Shown one piece after another: positions 14,284-24,903 of a stretch of 64,000 nt of DNA (positions are counted from its first letter, which is position 1; each line of letters begins with the position of its first letter). The stretch covers positions 28,181-92,180 of the forward strand of contig CAMPDV010001498.1 in assembly GCA_946699065.1 (NCBI GenBank), written 5' to 3'. The notes beneath the pieces were generated by a model. The model worked only from the letters and a program-made list of their open reading frames with translations. It ran no database searches and was not told where the DNA came from. Made by a program: the position numbers and the translations under genes. The DNA comes from Loxodes magnus. Taxonomy: Eukaryota; Ciliophora; Karyorelictea; Loxodida; Loxodidae.

Positions 14284-14325
14284 TCAATCAAAATAAGTGG
14301 TATGTTAAAGAGAGAAAAAGCTTGA
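12877..14325 (+). CDS. Gene C: triple SAM-like plus KH-like adaptor protein, left copy
   Basis: The frame is 483 codons including the stop TGA 14323-14325. Three SAM-like repeats of 60-70 residues start at Asp-Trp-Ile motifs with Trp at residues 5, 65 and 135, each Trp written TGA. Every repeat carries Asn-Leu-Asn-(Asn/Asp)-Ile-Arg-Asn-Gln-Leu. A Gln-rich linker follows. The C-terminal half (about residues 340-450) resembles the KH-like region of the large paralogues. There is no WWE or ART domain. The repeats match the N-terminal domain of genes A, B, D and L, so I infer an adaptor that can co-assemble with them; SAM domains of known families polymerise or hetero-dimerise. It is expressed away from gene B, 3 kb distant. 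Confidence 0.85.
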
Positions 14326-16075
14326 AAACGAACAAAATATTTTTATCTAACATTTATTTATTTAATTTTATAAAATAATAATTTTTTTATTAATAACTTA
14401 TAAAAATAAATTTAATTGTTTTGGAGAATCTTTGAGCTTATATGATTCAAAATAGATATAAAGGTAAAAATTTATAATGTTTTCAGATAAACTAAATTTA
14501 GATTACATTCTTTTAAATTAAGGTAAGCTTATTAATTTTAAAATTGATATATCAAATCATTTTATCTTTTTCTTCTTACTATAAATATATTTTACCTTTT
14601 AAAAAATCTAAATTAAAAAATGATATATAGCACTAAAATATTAAAAAATAGCTTTACCTTACTATACAAATAGTTACAATAGTTTAATATTCATTGTCTT
14701 AATAACTCTTTCTTTCATAGGCATTAAAAAATCCCTCATAATAATAATACTTTTATCCTCTAAAAAAGACTTTATTCTAAAAGATTAGCTTATAAATTAT
14801 TTTAGCTCTAAAGCATATTCAAATCACATGTTATTTTTAAGAGTTATTTATTTATTTGCATCATTATTTCAGCTCCTTTTATTAATTATATCCTAATATT
14901 CAAATTACTTTTTTGCACCTGTAAGTATAATTATTCAATGAGATAATTTAATAAAAATAGAAAAGAAGATTCTATTCTAACCTAGGACAAAGATGCAAAA
15001 TTAATGAATTAAAAGGAAATAAAAATGCAAAAGTTTTACTAAATCAAAAATAAAAGGATTATTTTTAATTTCTATGATAATTTTTAAGAAAATGCTATAT
15101 ACTATTAATTAATTTATTTTAGAGAGAAATAACTATTTTATAATATGTTTAATTTATACATTCGTGTATTTCTATAATTTAGTTCATTAAGAAATTTAAT
15201 TAAGATAAAAAGTAAAATTAACCCAGATGTTTAAAGAAATTAAAGATATACCTTCCTTTATTTGAGATTAGACAAACATTTCGAAAACCATATTGATCTA
15301 GATTTTTATACCAATGAAGCAAAATTATTAAGCTTTTAATTAATTATAAGCTAACCCATTTAATGCTTGATATAAATGTAAAATATTTAAACTTAGTATT
15401 TTCTTCATTAGCATTAAATTAAGCGAAAGATTATACTTACTAGTAAGTTATAAGATATAAAATAAGAGACTAATTATGCTTTCGATTTTTAATATTACAA
15501 GTATAAAGGAAATAAAAATTAAATTTTACCTTAAAACTATTTTTATTCCAAACTTAATTATATCCAACCAATAAATTGCTTTATTTACCAAAGCTATATA
15601 AGCGATGCTTGAGAAATATATTTAAATATAAAAATAGTTTAAACAAAAATAATTTCATTAGTACTTAAAATTTTAATTAATATATTATGAAAGAAAATTT
15701 ATATAAATAAGAAAGAATCATTGCAACTAGTATCTTTATGTATGCTTTATATTTCCTTAATTAAAGAATTTAAATATTTATATTGATAAGCTGTAAGATA
15801 ATCCAAAATAACTTAAAAATATATTAAATCTAATACCATCTATATAAATAAGATATTTTAAAATTTACCTACTTATAACAAAAAGAAATAACTTAAATAG
15901 TACAAATATTAAAATACCTTATAAAAACTATTATTTATTTTATGGACAAAACTTACTAAATAATGTTAAAATAGATAAAGAAATATAGCAAAAAATGAAG
16001 TTAAAAATAATTAAAAATGTATAAAATAAAAAATAAGATTGTAAAAAGTTAGTTTTTTTTACCTTCTTCCTTTTG
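14326..16075. other. Spacer between the inverted genes C and C', left copy
   Basis: About 1.75 kb of AT-rich DNA between the convergent 3' ends of C and C'. No gene recognised. It contains a single 12-base sequence ATTTATTTTAGA at 15112-15123, which in the right copy is doubled and flanks a 465-bp insertion. Confidence 0.5.
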
Positions 16076-17107
16076 TCAAATTTTTTAAAAAGATTCCATA
16101 CTTTCATCACCTACTTTGACTTCCTCGTCTTCGAAATCGAACTATTATTCTAACTTCTTTACTCCTTCTTCAAATTTAGTTAACTTTTCTTTATCGAACG
16201 CTTGAAGCTCAAATACTATATACTGCTTCTCATATATATTATACTTTAAAATATTCTTGCTTTATATTAGTTATTTGAACTATCTATTATTCTTTAGCTT
16301 GTCGAACTTCTCCTTTTCTATTCTTGTTTAAAAACATTTTATCGTTTAATAAGTCTCTTCTATTCTTTACTTCGCTTCATCTACATCATTCGGAACTCCT
16401 TCTATTTGTAACTAACTTATCGAAATTTTAAAAGAACAACCTTTAAAGTCTTTTATAATATTTGTGAAGCCTTAATTTTTCTACGCTTCAGATAAATATT
16501 TCCTTTCAAAGCACAAAAGAGCCTCTTGGCTAAACTCTACTTTTTCTTTTTTCAGACTTAAGTTTAATCTCTCAAAAGATCTCTTAACTTTATTTATAGA
16601 AGATCTAGACCCCAATATTTCTATACAGTTACTTTGAAGTTAAACTGAATCTAAATCAGAAGTTTACTCCCATGAATTTACTTAAAGTCATTAGTAGTAA
16701 GTAGGATACTTGTAGTTATCGAAGTTAATTTATTCTTTTTAGAAAGAGTAATTTAGTTAAACTTCTGGTGGTTAAACTTTTAAGACTTTTTATTATTCTT
16801 CTAATTTCGGTTAAGTTAATTTATCAAGTTGAACATAAGATAGTTCTTTTTAAACTATTTTAGTATTTTACTATATTAAATCTTTTTATTCAATCTGAGT
16901 AGCTTATTTTTATTAATTTAAGTTTAGTAATGAATTTCTAACTTACTGTAGCTATTAAATCTGATTGAGACTAAGTTCCATAAGTTCGTAAAGTTCTTAT
17001 AACTCTTATTCGTTATAATTAATTAAAGATTCTTCAGTGATTCCACAATTTTCTAACTGATTTCTAATATCGTTTAAGTTATTTAATGAGATTCAGTCTT
17101 ACTAAAT
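16076..17107 (-). CDS. Gene C': single SAM-like plus KH-like paralogue, start codon lost, left copy
   Basis: Reading from the codon matching the ATG of gene C, the frame is open for 344 codons to TGA 16078-16076. That first codon is ATT, not ATG. Only one SAM-like repeat remains, most like the third repeat of C, followed by the same linker and KH-like C-terminal half. The last residues differ from C. The frame is undisturbed although the start is lost. It may therefore begin at a non-AUG codon, at an internal Met such as the Met-Glu-Leu within the SAM-like repeat, or be a young pseudogene. The ATT is present in both duplicates. Confidence 0.6.
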
Positions 17108-17180
17108 TTTAAGTTTAAATCTTAAGATTTCTTAAATAAAAGATTTATTATATAATTTATAAATTATATAATAATTAAGA
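16084..17180 (-). repeat. Right arm of the inverted repeat (gene C' side)
   Basis: Reverse-complement match to 12790-14283, shortened by loss of two internal repeat units. Homology stops close to the C terminus: gene C ends in a Ser-Ser-Ile-Lys-Ile segment, while C' diverges after Met-Glu-Ser. Confidence 0.9.
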
Positions 17181-18780
17181 TTTATAATGCTTTAGATTAT
17201 TAGTAGCATTATTATTAATATTCTATTTATTTCTTTTTGAAAAGCACTAGAAATTTTAATTAATATAAGCTATTAGTTATATTTATAATTTACATGCTTT
17301 TATACTTTTACACTTTAAACATGTATGAATCTTTAGTAAAAAGTCTCTTTTATAAAAATTGTTTTAATTAAAGTGGCTTATAGCTATTTGATATGAACTG
17401 AAATTTAAATAAAATGCTTAATTTCTATTTTTATTATTAGGTATCACTTTAAAAATTAGACTACGATAATTGGTTTTTAAGTTACAATAAATATGAATCA
17501 ACAAGCTGTTTCTCTATTTTTCTTAGTCTAAAGTATTTAAAGGACATTTCCTGTTCTTGAATTAGCTTCATTTATTATAAAATAATATCTTGCTTATTGT
17601 TTATATTTTATAGATTTAGACAATTTTAATTCTCTTTTTGCTTATGAGTAAATACATATAATAGTATAAATTTAAGGAAACTCTAGCAAAAGAACTGTAA
17701 ACTATAATTGTTTTAAAATTGTAGTGTAATCCATAAATCATAGTAATTAAAATCCTAGATTTCTTAAAATAAAATAATAAAAAATAAAAGAAAGAGAACA
17801 TAAATAATAATATCAATATATGCCTATTGTTGAATATCATCTTAGCTATCTAAAACTGTCTTAATAAATATTATTATAGCTTATACCACATTTCAGATAA
17901 ATTAATACATAAGTTCACTTTATTTTACCAATAAATTCCCAAAAGTTAAAATTTAGATTGAAATGAGTAAGCGATTTATAAGAATAGCTTTTATTTTATA
18001 ATGCTTATAATTAAGATTTAGCTATAGTTAAATAAGCCTAAATCTAGAATAATATTAAAATATGATGCTATTTAACTTATTTATTTTATTTTTAGAACTT
18101 TAAAAATTTTAAATTTAATATGATTAATTTTCCTCAAAAAAGAGTAATTAAAAGACTAATAAATTATTTAAGCTATAAGCGTGAAAAATAAACTATGCTT
18201 ATAGCAATTTATTTGATATAAATAGATTTTAGAGCTAAAGTTAAAGAAAGAAATTAAATATTTTGCTAATTAAATGATTAGCTCTAAAAGGCTAAGTAAT
18301 TAGCAACAGCTAGTTTTATTGCCAGATTTTATAGAAAAAACTAAAACTTAATGAAAGTTTCTAGGACCAAAGGTGATGAAATTGGAGTAAATTTATCTAA
18401 AATCTATTTTGAAACTAGTTTATATAACTTTTTTCTTTATTGACTTTTATTCAGTAAAGTGAATTTCTAAATTTATTCATTTATATCATTTTATAAAGGT
18501 TTAAACAAGCTACCTTTTTATTTCTTCAAATAAAAACTTAATGATCCCTATCTATTATAGATAAATTAATGATTATCTCATAAATAAGCTAAATAATTAG
18601 ATTCAATTAGTTTATAGATTTAAATAAGTTCTACCTTTATAAGGGCTATTGTTTATAACTTAAGCTATAAATTTGTATAAAAGAAAGTTTTGCTCAACAA
18701 GCACTTATAAATTAATAATTGTAAATAAGAGAACCTGCATATGCTTTAAACTATCTTTATTAGATTAAAAAGTTTAAAAA
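17108..18780. other. Intergenic region downstream of the duplication boundary
   Basis: AT-rich DNA. The match to the right copy runs until that copy leaves the window (17766 corresponds to 64000), so the left duplication boundary is not visible. A standard-code frame at 17616-17840 on the minus strand is hydrophobic and looks like chance. No gene recognised. Confidence 0.4.
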
Positions 18781-19358
18781 AGTAAGCTGTAGAATATCAT
18801 CGAATATAAAAAGTATTATAGTGCTAAACTTAAAGACATCTATTTGCGAAATAAATTAGTATGTTTTGCATTATTCTAAAAGATTTAAAAATGTATAAAA
18901 TAGATAATAAATACTTATAATAAGTCAATTATGCTTAAAATATAATAATTTAATTTGTTGCTATAAACTCATTTAAAAGTTCTAGCCTTATGATAGTTAT
19001 AGATGAAGAAAGAAAATTTCGCTTTGATAAATGAATTTATTTGAATTAGAGATTATTTAAGCTAGAAAAGTTATTGATGAAATGAGTTTATTTAAGATGA
19101 TAGTTCTATAAACTGTATCTACTATTAAATTATTTTCCATAATTAATCCTTAGGAGAAGTTTGTGGGTTATTTTAATATCTTTGAAGGATTTTTTGAATA
19201 TAACTAATAGAAAAAACTTTTTTAATTCACTTTTTGATTTTGAGAAAAGTTAACTGATTACAAAGGAAAAATGAAAAAATAGTTTAATATGCTTATCTAG
19301 AAACTAAGAAAAATTAATATATGTATTACTCAATCTTGATAATTAAAATTTTTTATGA
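18781..19358 (+). CDS. Possible coding remnant, frame uncertain
   Basis: Two overlapping plus-strand frames here have amino-acid compositions richer in Asp, Glu, Lys and Trp than the surroundings. One starts at ATG 18990 and runs 122 codons to TGA 19356-19358; the other runs through 18800-19260. They cannot both be real. No domain was recognised. The region abuts the 3' end of gene D on the other strand and could be a decayed gene. Confidence 0.2.
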
Positions 19359-19383
19359 TATAGTTTTAAATTGAATTGGTTTC

Positions 19384-22259
19384 TCATATTTTAGTAAATT
19401 TGATAAGAAAAGAAGGATAAGCTTTCACGTTTTCTAACAAATAGTGCTTGCTTTCATAATAAAGGTTGTTAGAGTTAGTATTCTGATTAGAGATATTAGA
19501 GGGATTCTAAATTTGCGAATTTACGTATAAATTTGGTTCCTGTACTTCTGCCTCACAATATAGTATTTGAAATTCACCTTCTTAAGCTTAGTAAGCCGAT
19601 TTTATACACTCAGAAAAATTTTCTTCGAAATAATACTTATTTTTATAAATCTAAACTAATTCACTTCTGAAGCCAAAATCACTTTTACAAATTATAGAAG
19701 GTTATACCTCTTTATTTCCATAGAATAATTGCTTTTTAGATGCTACATTGCCATGCAATTATCAGCTGTCAGGCTCTTTTCTGAAATTCTAATATTAAAA
19801 CTTATTTATAATGACAATTATATTTATTATTTTTACTTAATTCATGGACTACTAAATTTTCTGTTCGATTTCTTTAAATTAAAAATGATTTAAATCTAAA
19901 TCTTCCTCATAATATGAATAGGCAGTGTCTTTTCATAATTTTGGAAAAATTTATTCTTATTTGTTTGAAGAATTAGAGTTTTATTATGCTAATTCGTTTA
20001 TTTTTTACTTTGCTCTTAAAACATCTCCTTTATAACCACAAATATAAAATTTTGATTATTAAGTATGAAGAATTAAGCTAAATTACTCTACTGCTTATAA
20101 AACTTATATTTAGGAATTTATCTAAATTTCTTCATTTGCTTGTAAACCTTCAATTACTTTTTTGAATTATTTAACATTTTCAGATATTCCTCTTATTGAT
20201 AAAACTTCAATTGGCTACTTAATCATTATCTTTATTAATTTAGAAACTTAATTTGTAATCAACCTATTTTCGTTACAGTTATTAATTTGAAATCGATTTC
20301 ATATTTATTTGATTAGAAATAAAAGGAATAAGGGTTGATTTTAAATTCGTAAGCTTGATTGATTTGATAATTAATTTAAGAATCAAATAAAGTTAGTTAG
20401 TTATCATCTTCTTAAATAACTCATTGATAAATACCAGAATATTATATTTATCTTCTTATATCTCTTTTCCATTTTGTTTAAGTGTTTATTTACTTCATTT
20501 CAATAAAGTCTATTGTAAATACTTTGATTTAACTTGAATAATTGGATCTTGCATTTATCATTATTTTACTGTTTTATTAACTCAGAAAATTCTATTCTAG
20601 TTGCATTTAAATTTATTAATCGTATGATTATCATTCAAAAAAATCATCCTATCATTATCAGTTGAATTTATAATTCGTCTTATTTTAAATCTAATTATCT
20701 ATTTTGCTTCTTTTGATGGCTCTTTCATAGTTAGTTTCTTAATTTGTTTATATATTCTATTTAAAGTTAATTTTTAATTTTATATGCCTTTGTTGCTTTT
20801 CTGAAAAAACCTAAAATTTGTAATTTTTTTTGTTTTTATTAAAAGCATTTTCTATTTATAACTATAGTTCGGGAGAATAAGGCTTTCATTACTTTTCATC
20901 ATCTTCCCAGCACCACTCATAATTAAATTATTATTTTATTGAATTTGTAGATTAATAGTTTTAAAATTTCATAGTCTTAAAGGAATATTCAACACCGTAT
21001 TAATTTTAAAGAGATTATAGCAATTACTTTCCTTCCTGACTTAGCAAAAAATTAAGTTCTGAGGGAGAAACTATTTCAATATTTAAATTACTAATGGTTA
21101 AATTTCTCAAAGCTTCTTTAATTTATTAACTAACACTTTAAATAGCTTAGTCATTACGAGCTTGTATTTACAAAGTTTAACTGTTTTCTAGTTTTATCAA
21201 ATCGTAAGAAATGAAGCTATTTTATGCAGCTATTTGTTCTAAAATAAATTTATTATTTATAAGATAGTAATAAGAATGCTTATCAATCTCTATACTAAGT
21301 TATTTAATAAGCTCAAAATCTTTTTCAAGTTAATTTTTTATTTTCTACAATTTTTATTCTGTTCCCTGAATTAATATTCCATCATTTTAGATCTTAAAAG
21401 AGCAACCTGGATAATCCTTCATCAATAACTTTTACGTTTGTTGAACTTAGTCAGTATTACAGTATTTTTATTAAAATTTCTAATATGAGGCTTAGCTTAG
21501 CTATATTTTTTCTTCCTTTATTTTTTAATTTAATTTTTAATATTTTTTATAGAACTTATCAATCTTAGTTTTAGTTCCTTCTAATTTTATCTATGTATTG
21601 GTAATTTTGATATATAAAATTTGATTTAATTTATACTTTTTTTTCTTATATCAGTACTTATATATAGGATATTTGGTCTCATCAATGATAATAGTTTCTT
21701 TCTTTTTTTACTCGCTCTACTCTTCATTTAGTATAAAATTCTAAATTTATTATATTTAACTTGAACATTCAATTTATTAAATTGGTTATTAAATATTCTA
21801 ATTTTCTTTCTCTACAGATTATTAGTTAGTGTTAGATCCAGCTTGTATTTACTTTTTTATAATTAGAGGTTATGCTTAGTTCTTTTTTATTTTACTATGC
21901 ACATATTGCAGCTTATTCAAATCAATAGATTTAATCTACAAATTTTCTTGCTATAATTTTTATTTTACTTCAGAGAAATTCTAACTAATAAACGCTTATT
22001 TCGTAGGAAAAATCTTTGTTACTTACTCTTTTAAATGTGGTAGCTTATAGGGTTCAAATCAATTCCCTTAGCTTTTTCTTAATTCATTATAAGCCTTATA
22101 CAGCTATAAGACCTCCTATCCTTTTAACTACATCAACTCAATCAGTTATTTTAACTCTTATATGGATGAACTCTGAAGAGTCTAAGCAGTTAGTGAAAGG
22201 GTTTGTAACTAGGTTCTAATATTATTCAAAGCATACTAAGAAATTCAGTCTGAATTCAT
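19384..22259 (-). pseudogene. Gene D: SAM-like/triple-WWE/ART pseudo-enzyme with a one-base frameshift
   Basis: Starts at ATG 22257-22259 with Met-Asn-Ser-Asp-Trp-Ile-Ser and ends at TGA 19384-19386 after Phe-Leu-Ile-Lys-Phe. WWE1 is near residue 448 (Trp-Cys-Trp), WWE2 near 531 (Trp-Gln-Trp-Gln-Asp-Asp, all three signature Trp as TGA) and WWE3 near 610. The span of 2876 bases is one short of a multiple of three. Homology changes frame inside WWE3, just after Ile-Asp-Phe, at about 20290-20297, consistent with a single missing base. Downstream, a KH-like segment and an ART domain with Leu-Phe-Tyr-Gly-Asn in place of the His motif are readable in the shifted frame. It is either a recent pseudogene or carries a sequencing error; the product would be catalytically dead. 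Confidence 0.8.
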
Positions 22260-22541
22260 TTATAATATCAAAGCTATCTAGCTAATAAATAAACAATTTC
22301 TCTTATAAAACTAAAAATCTAAAATAACTTTAAGTTTACTGTTTATTTTCTTTAGTTACAAGATAATTTATACTGCTTTACTAGATATTCTAAAATAAAC
22401 CTAATATAAAATATTTCTAGTTCATTAAACTTAACTATTTTCTATCATTATCTTAGGAGTTTAACTAGGTAGTGAGTTGATGAGAAGAGAGATAAATAGC
22501 AAGAAAATTTAGAATAAAGACTAAGAGTTAAGGTTATAATA
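22260..22541. promoter_or_regulatory. Divergent intergenic region between D and E
   Basis: A 282-base AT-rich gap between the start of gene D (minus) and the proposed start of gene E (plus). Promoters for both should lie here if both are real genes. No specific motif recognised. Confidence 0.3.
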
Positions 22542-24903
22542 ATGGAATATAACTTAAATATGAGAGTTAAAATGATTTTTTATAAGTTTAATAAGGATTT
22601 TAAAAGGAGTGTATTAGAACCATTCTACCTAATTAAATAAAGCTATAACTATAAGAAGCATTTGAAGAGTACTTTTCTAATTTATACAGTGAGTATCTAT
22701 TATCTCATTAAACTTAGCAGTTCATGTATCAAAAAGGAAAAACTAATGAGATATTAATTATTAGTATAATCATATTCTTAATACAAGTATTAAATAAGTA
22801 TATTTTAGGAGATATAATAAAATGTATACAGTTTGAAGGTAATTAAAAAAGTAAGGAGTATTAATGAATATCTACTAAAGAATAAAAGAACTCTATTAGT
22901 TTGATAGCTTGAAATCTAGATTTTGTATAAATTTAATTTTTACAAATAGTTCCATATAAATATTATGTCTTTCACTACTAACTTTAAGAATAATTTAAGT
23001 ATCCTAGTAATAAACAATTTTACCTTTTATTGTTTGATCACTTTGTAGGAGGATGAAAATAAATTAGTGAGCTGATTTTAATAAAGCTTGGTAAAAGTGA
23101 GCGAAGCATTTAGAAAGATAGCAACTAAAGATAAATAATGATGAATAAATGATGCTTAATTATATTGATACAATATTATATTATAATATTTCTCTATTAT
23201 TCAGCTTATTTGAAGAATACTTAAAATTAGCTAAGGATAAATCATTAAACTTAAAATTTCATGCTGAAGAGTTTTCTAAAGGTAAAATATCTCTTGATTA
23301 TATAAAAAATCCATATAAGAAAAAATGAGATCATAACTACTTGAAAATACCTAAATAATCTGTCTCGCAATGGAAATTTGGAAGTTAAGTTTATTAATAA
23401 ATTTATTTTAGCTTGGAAAATAAATCTAATTTATTAAGTACAGGTTACTTTATAGTTCTTATCTATTTAATAATTGAGATTTTAGAATTTATTTCTGAGA
23501 GAAATTAGATTATATCAACTATTTTTAAATGGCGCTGCTATTAAAGTAAAGCTATTTATAAGTCTTTCTTATAATTAACTCCAAGAGATGTTTAATTTGA
23601 TGCGGAAAGAGATGAGGGAGTTAAAGTGCAAAAATTTTAGGAAAAGCAAAAAGTAAAAAATTGGTTAAAGAAATTTGAGCCTTTTCATTTAAGGTATCCA
23701 ATTATCAGTCTATTTAAAGCTTAATAGTTATATTAGTTAAGTTTTAAGAAATAATTTAAGCTAATTTATATAAAATTTATAGGCTTTGGTAACTAAAGTT
23801 TTTTTTATAACAATACTAGAGAAAAACAAACCTAAAAAAGTGAATAAAATTACTAATTTAGCATTTAATAAAATAACTAAAATAAGAAAGATGTTTTATA
23901 ATCAATTTCTACAAAATTAAAAGGAAAGTGTGATTAAGAGTAATTAGATGGAATTTTCTTAGAGACTTTGAAAAATTTAGAATTAACTAATTTAAATTTA
24001 ATTAAATAGGTATTATCTAATTTCGATAACTTAGATTTTCTATATTATAATACTGAGAAAAATAAAAAAGGCAAATAATTAAAAATTAGAAATAATAGAA
24101 AACTAGGTATTATAGAAAGAGTCTTTAAACATTTGAAAAAAAAAGAGACTCCTAATAAATAATTAAAAATAATTATTGCATAGATATAGTTAAGCAGAAA
24201 TCATTATAATAGCTATAAGAAATCAGTTTAGTGAAAAATAAAAAATTTGTAGAATGTGTCAACCACTACAAAAATTAAACCAAATTATATAAATAAAATG
24301 TGAATAGAATATGTAAAAAGAAAAATGCATCCAAGGAATGCATGTGAAAGTCAATAAAAAATAATGAGTATGAAGTATATTTACGATTTAATAGATTTCT
24401 CAATTATTAAAGAGGAAAGATAAAATATAGAAACTTAAATATACTAAAGGCAGCTAAATCCTTAAAGCGAAATAATAACCTAAATAAAGCTTAAATTATA
24501 TAAAACTTAGTTAACTCTATTAGCAACTAAATTCTCTTTATTAAATGACATGTCTTTGCTTTTAATCCTTATTCATATTAGTTAATTTCTTTAAATCACT
24601 TCTCTAAATACTAATAAGCATAAATATATAATCATCTAATAGTTTCCCTCTAAACTATAAATGCACTATTTTAGATAATTTGGTTAAGCATCTTATCTAC
24701 AAATTTAGATCTAAAGTTATTATTTAGAAGAAGCCTTCTATTTGGCTGATTTAATTTATACTACTTAGAGCTAATAAAATATAAATGAATTTATTTTATA
24801 ATAGACTATTTCAGTTTAACTAAACTAAGTTCCTCTATATTTTCTTAATTATATCATACCTTATAACAAAAGCTTAGTAGCTATTGTGACTCATATAAAA
24901 TGA
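22542..24903 (+). CDS. Gene E: unrecognised protein, possible one-base frameshift near 23083
   Basis: The secure part is a 617-codon frame from ATG 23053 to TGA 24901-24903, with several internal TGA read as Trp. A frame from ATG 22542 runs coherently to Leu-Val-Ser-Trp-Phe near 23083, where the text continues sensibly in the downstream frame if one T of a T-run is skipped. The true gene may therefore start at 22542 with a one-base insertion. The product has Trp- and Lys-rich segments, a hydrophobic stretch near residue 145 of the shorter frame, a charged Arg-Asp...Asp-Glu-Gly patch, and a helical Glu/Ala-rich C-terminal part. No family recognised. Its last codon overlaps the start of gene F in an ATGA. 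Confidence 0.45.

Larger units (their letters stand above)
1..17766. repeat. Left copy of an ~18-kb direct duplication
   Basis: The whole stretch recurs at 45774-64000 in the same orientation. The offset is 45773 at the left end, 45776-45777 through genes A and B, 45769 at gene C and 46234 at gene C'. Differences noticed by eye are scattered substitutions, a 4-bp deletion here near 391, about 15 extra bases here near 10093, and a 465-bp insertion present only in the right copy. Genes A, B, C, C' and two small frames occur in both copies. Both copies run off the window, so the true length is unknown. Confidence 0.97.

Noticed and set aside
17616..17840. Minus-strand standard-code open frame
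   Set aside because: Hydrophobic chance translation in an intergenic stretch, with no domain.
22016..22219. Plus-strand standard-code open frame
   Set aside because: Antisense to the N-terminal part of gene D.
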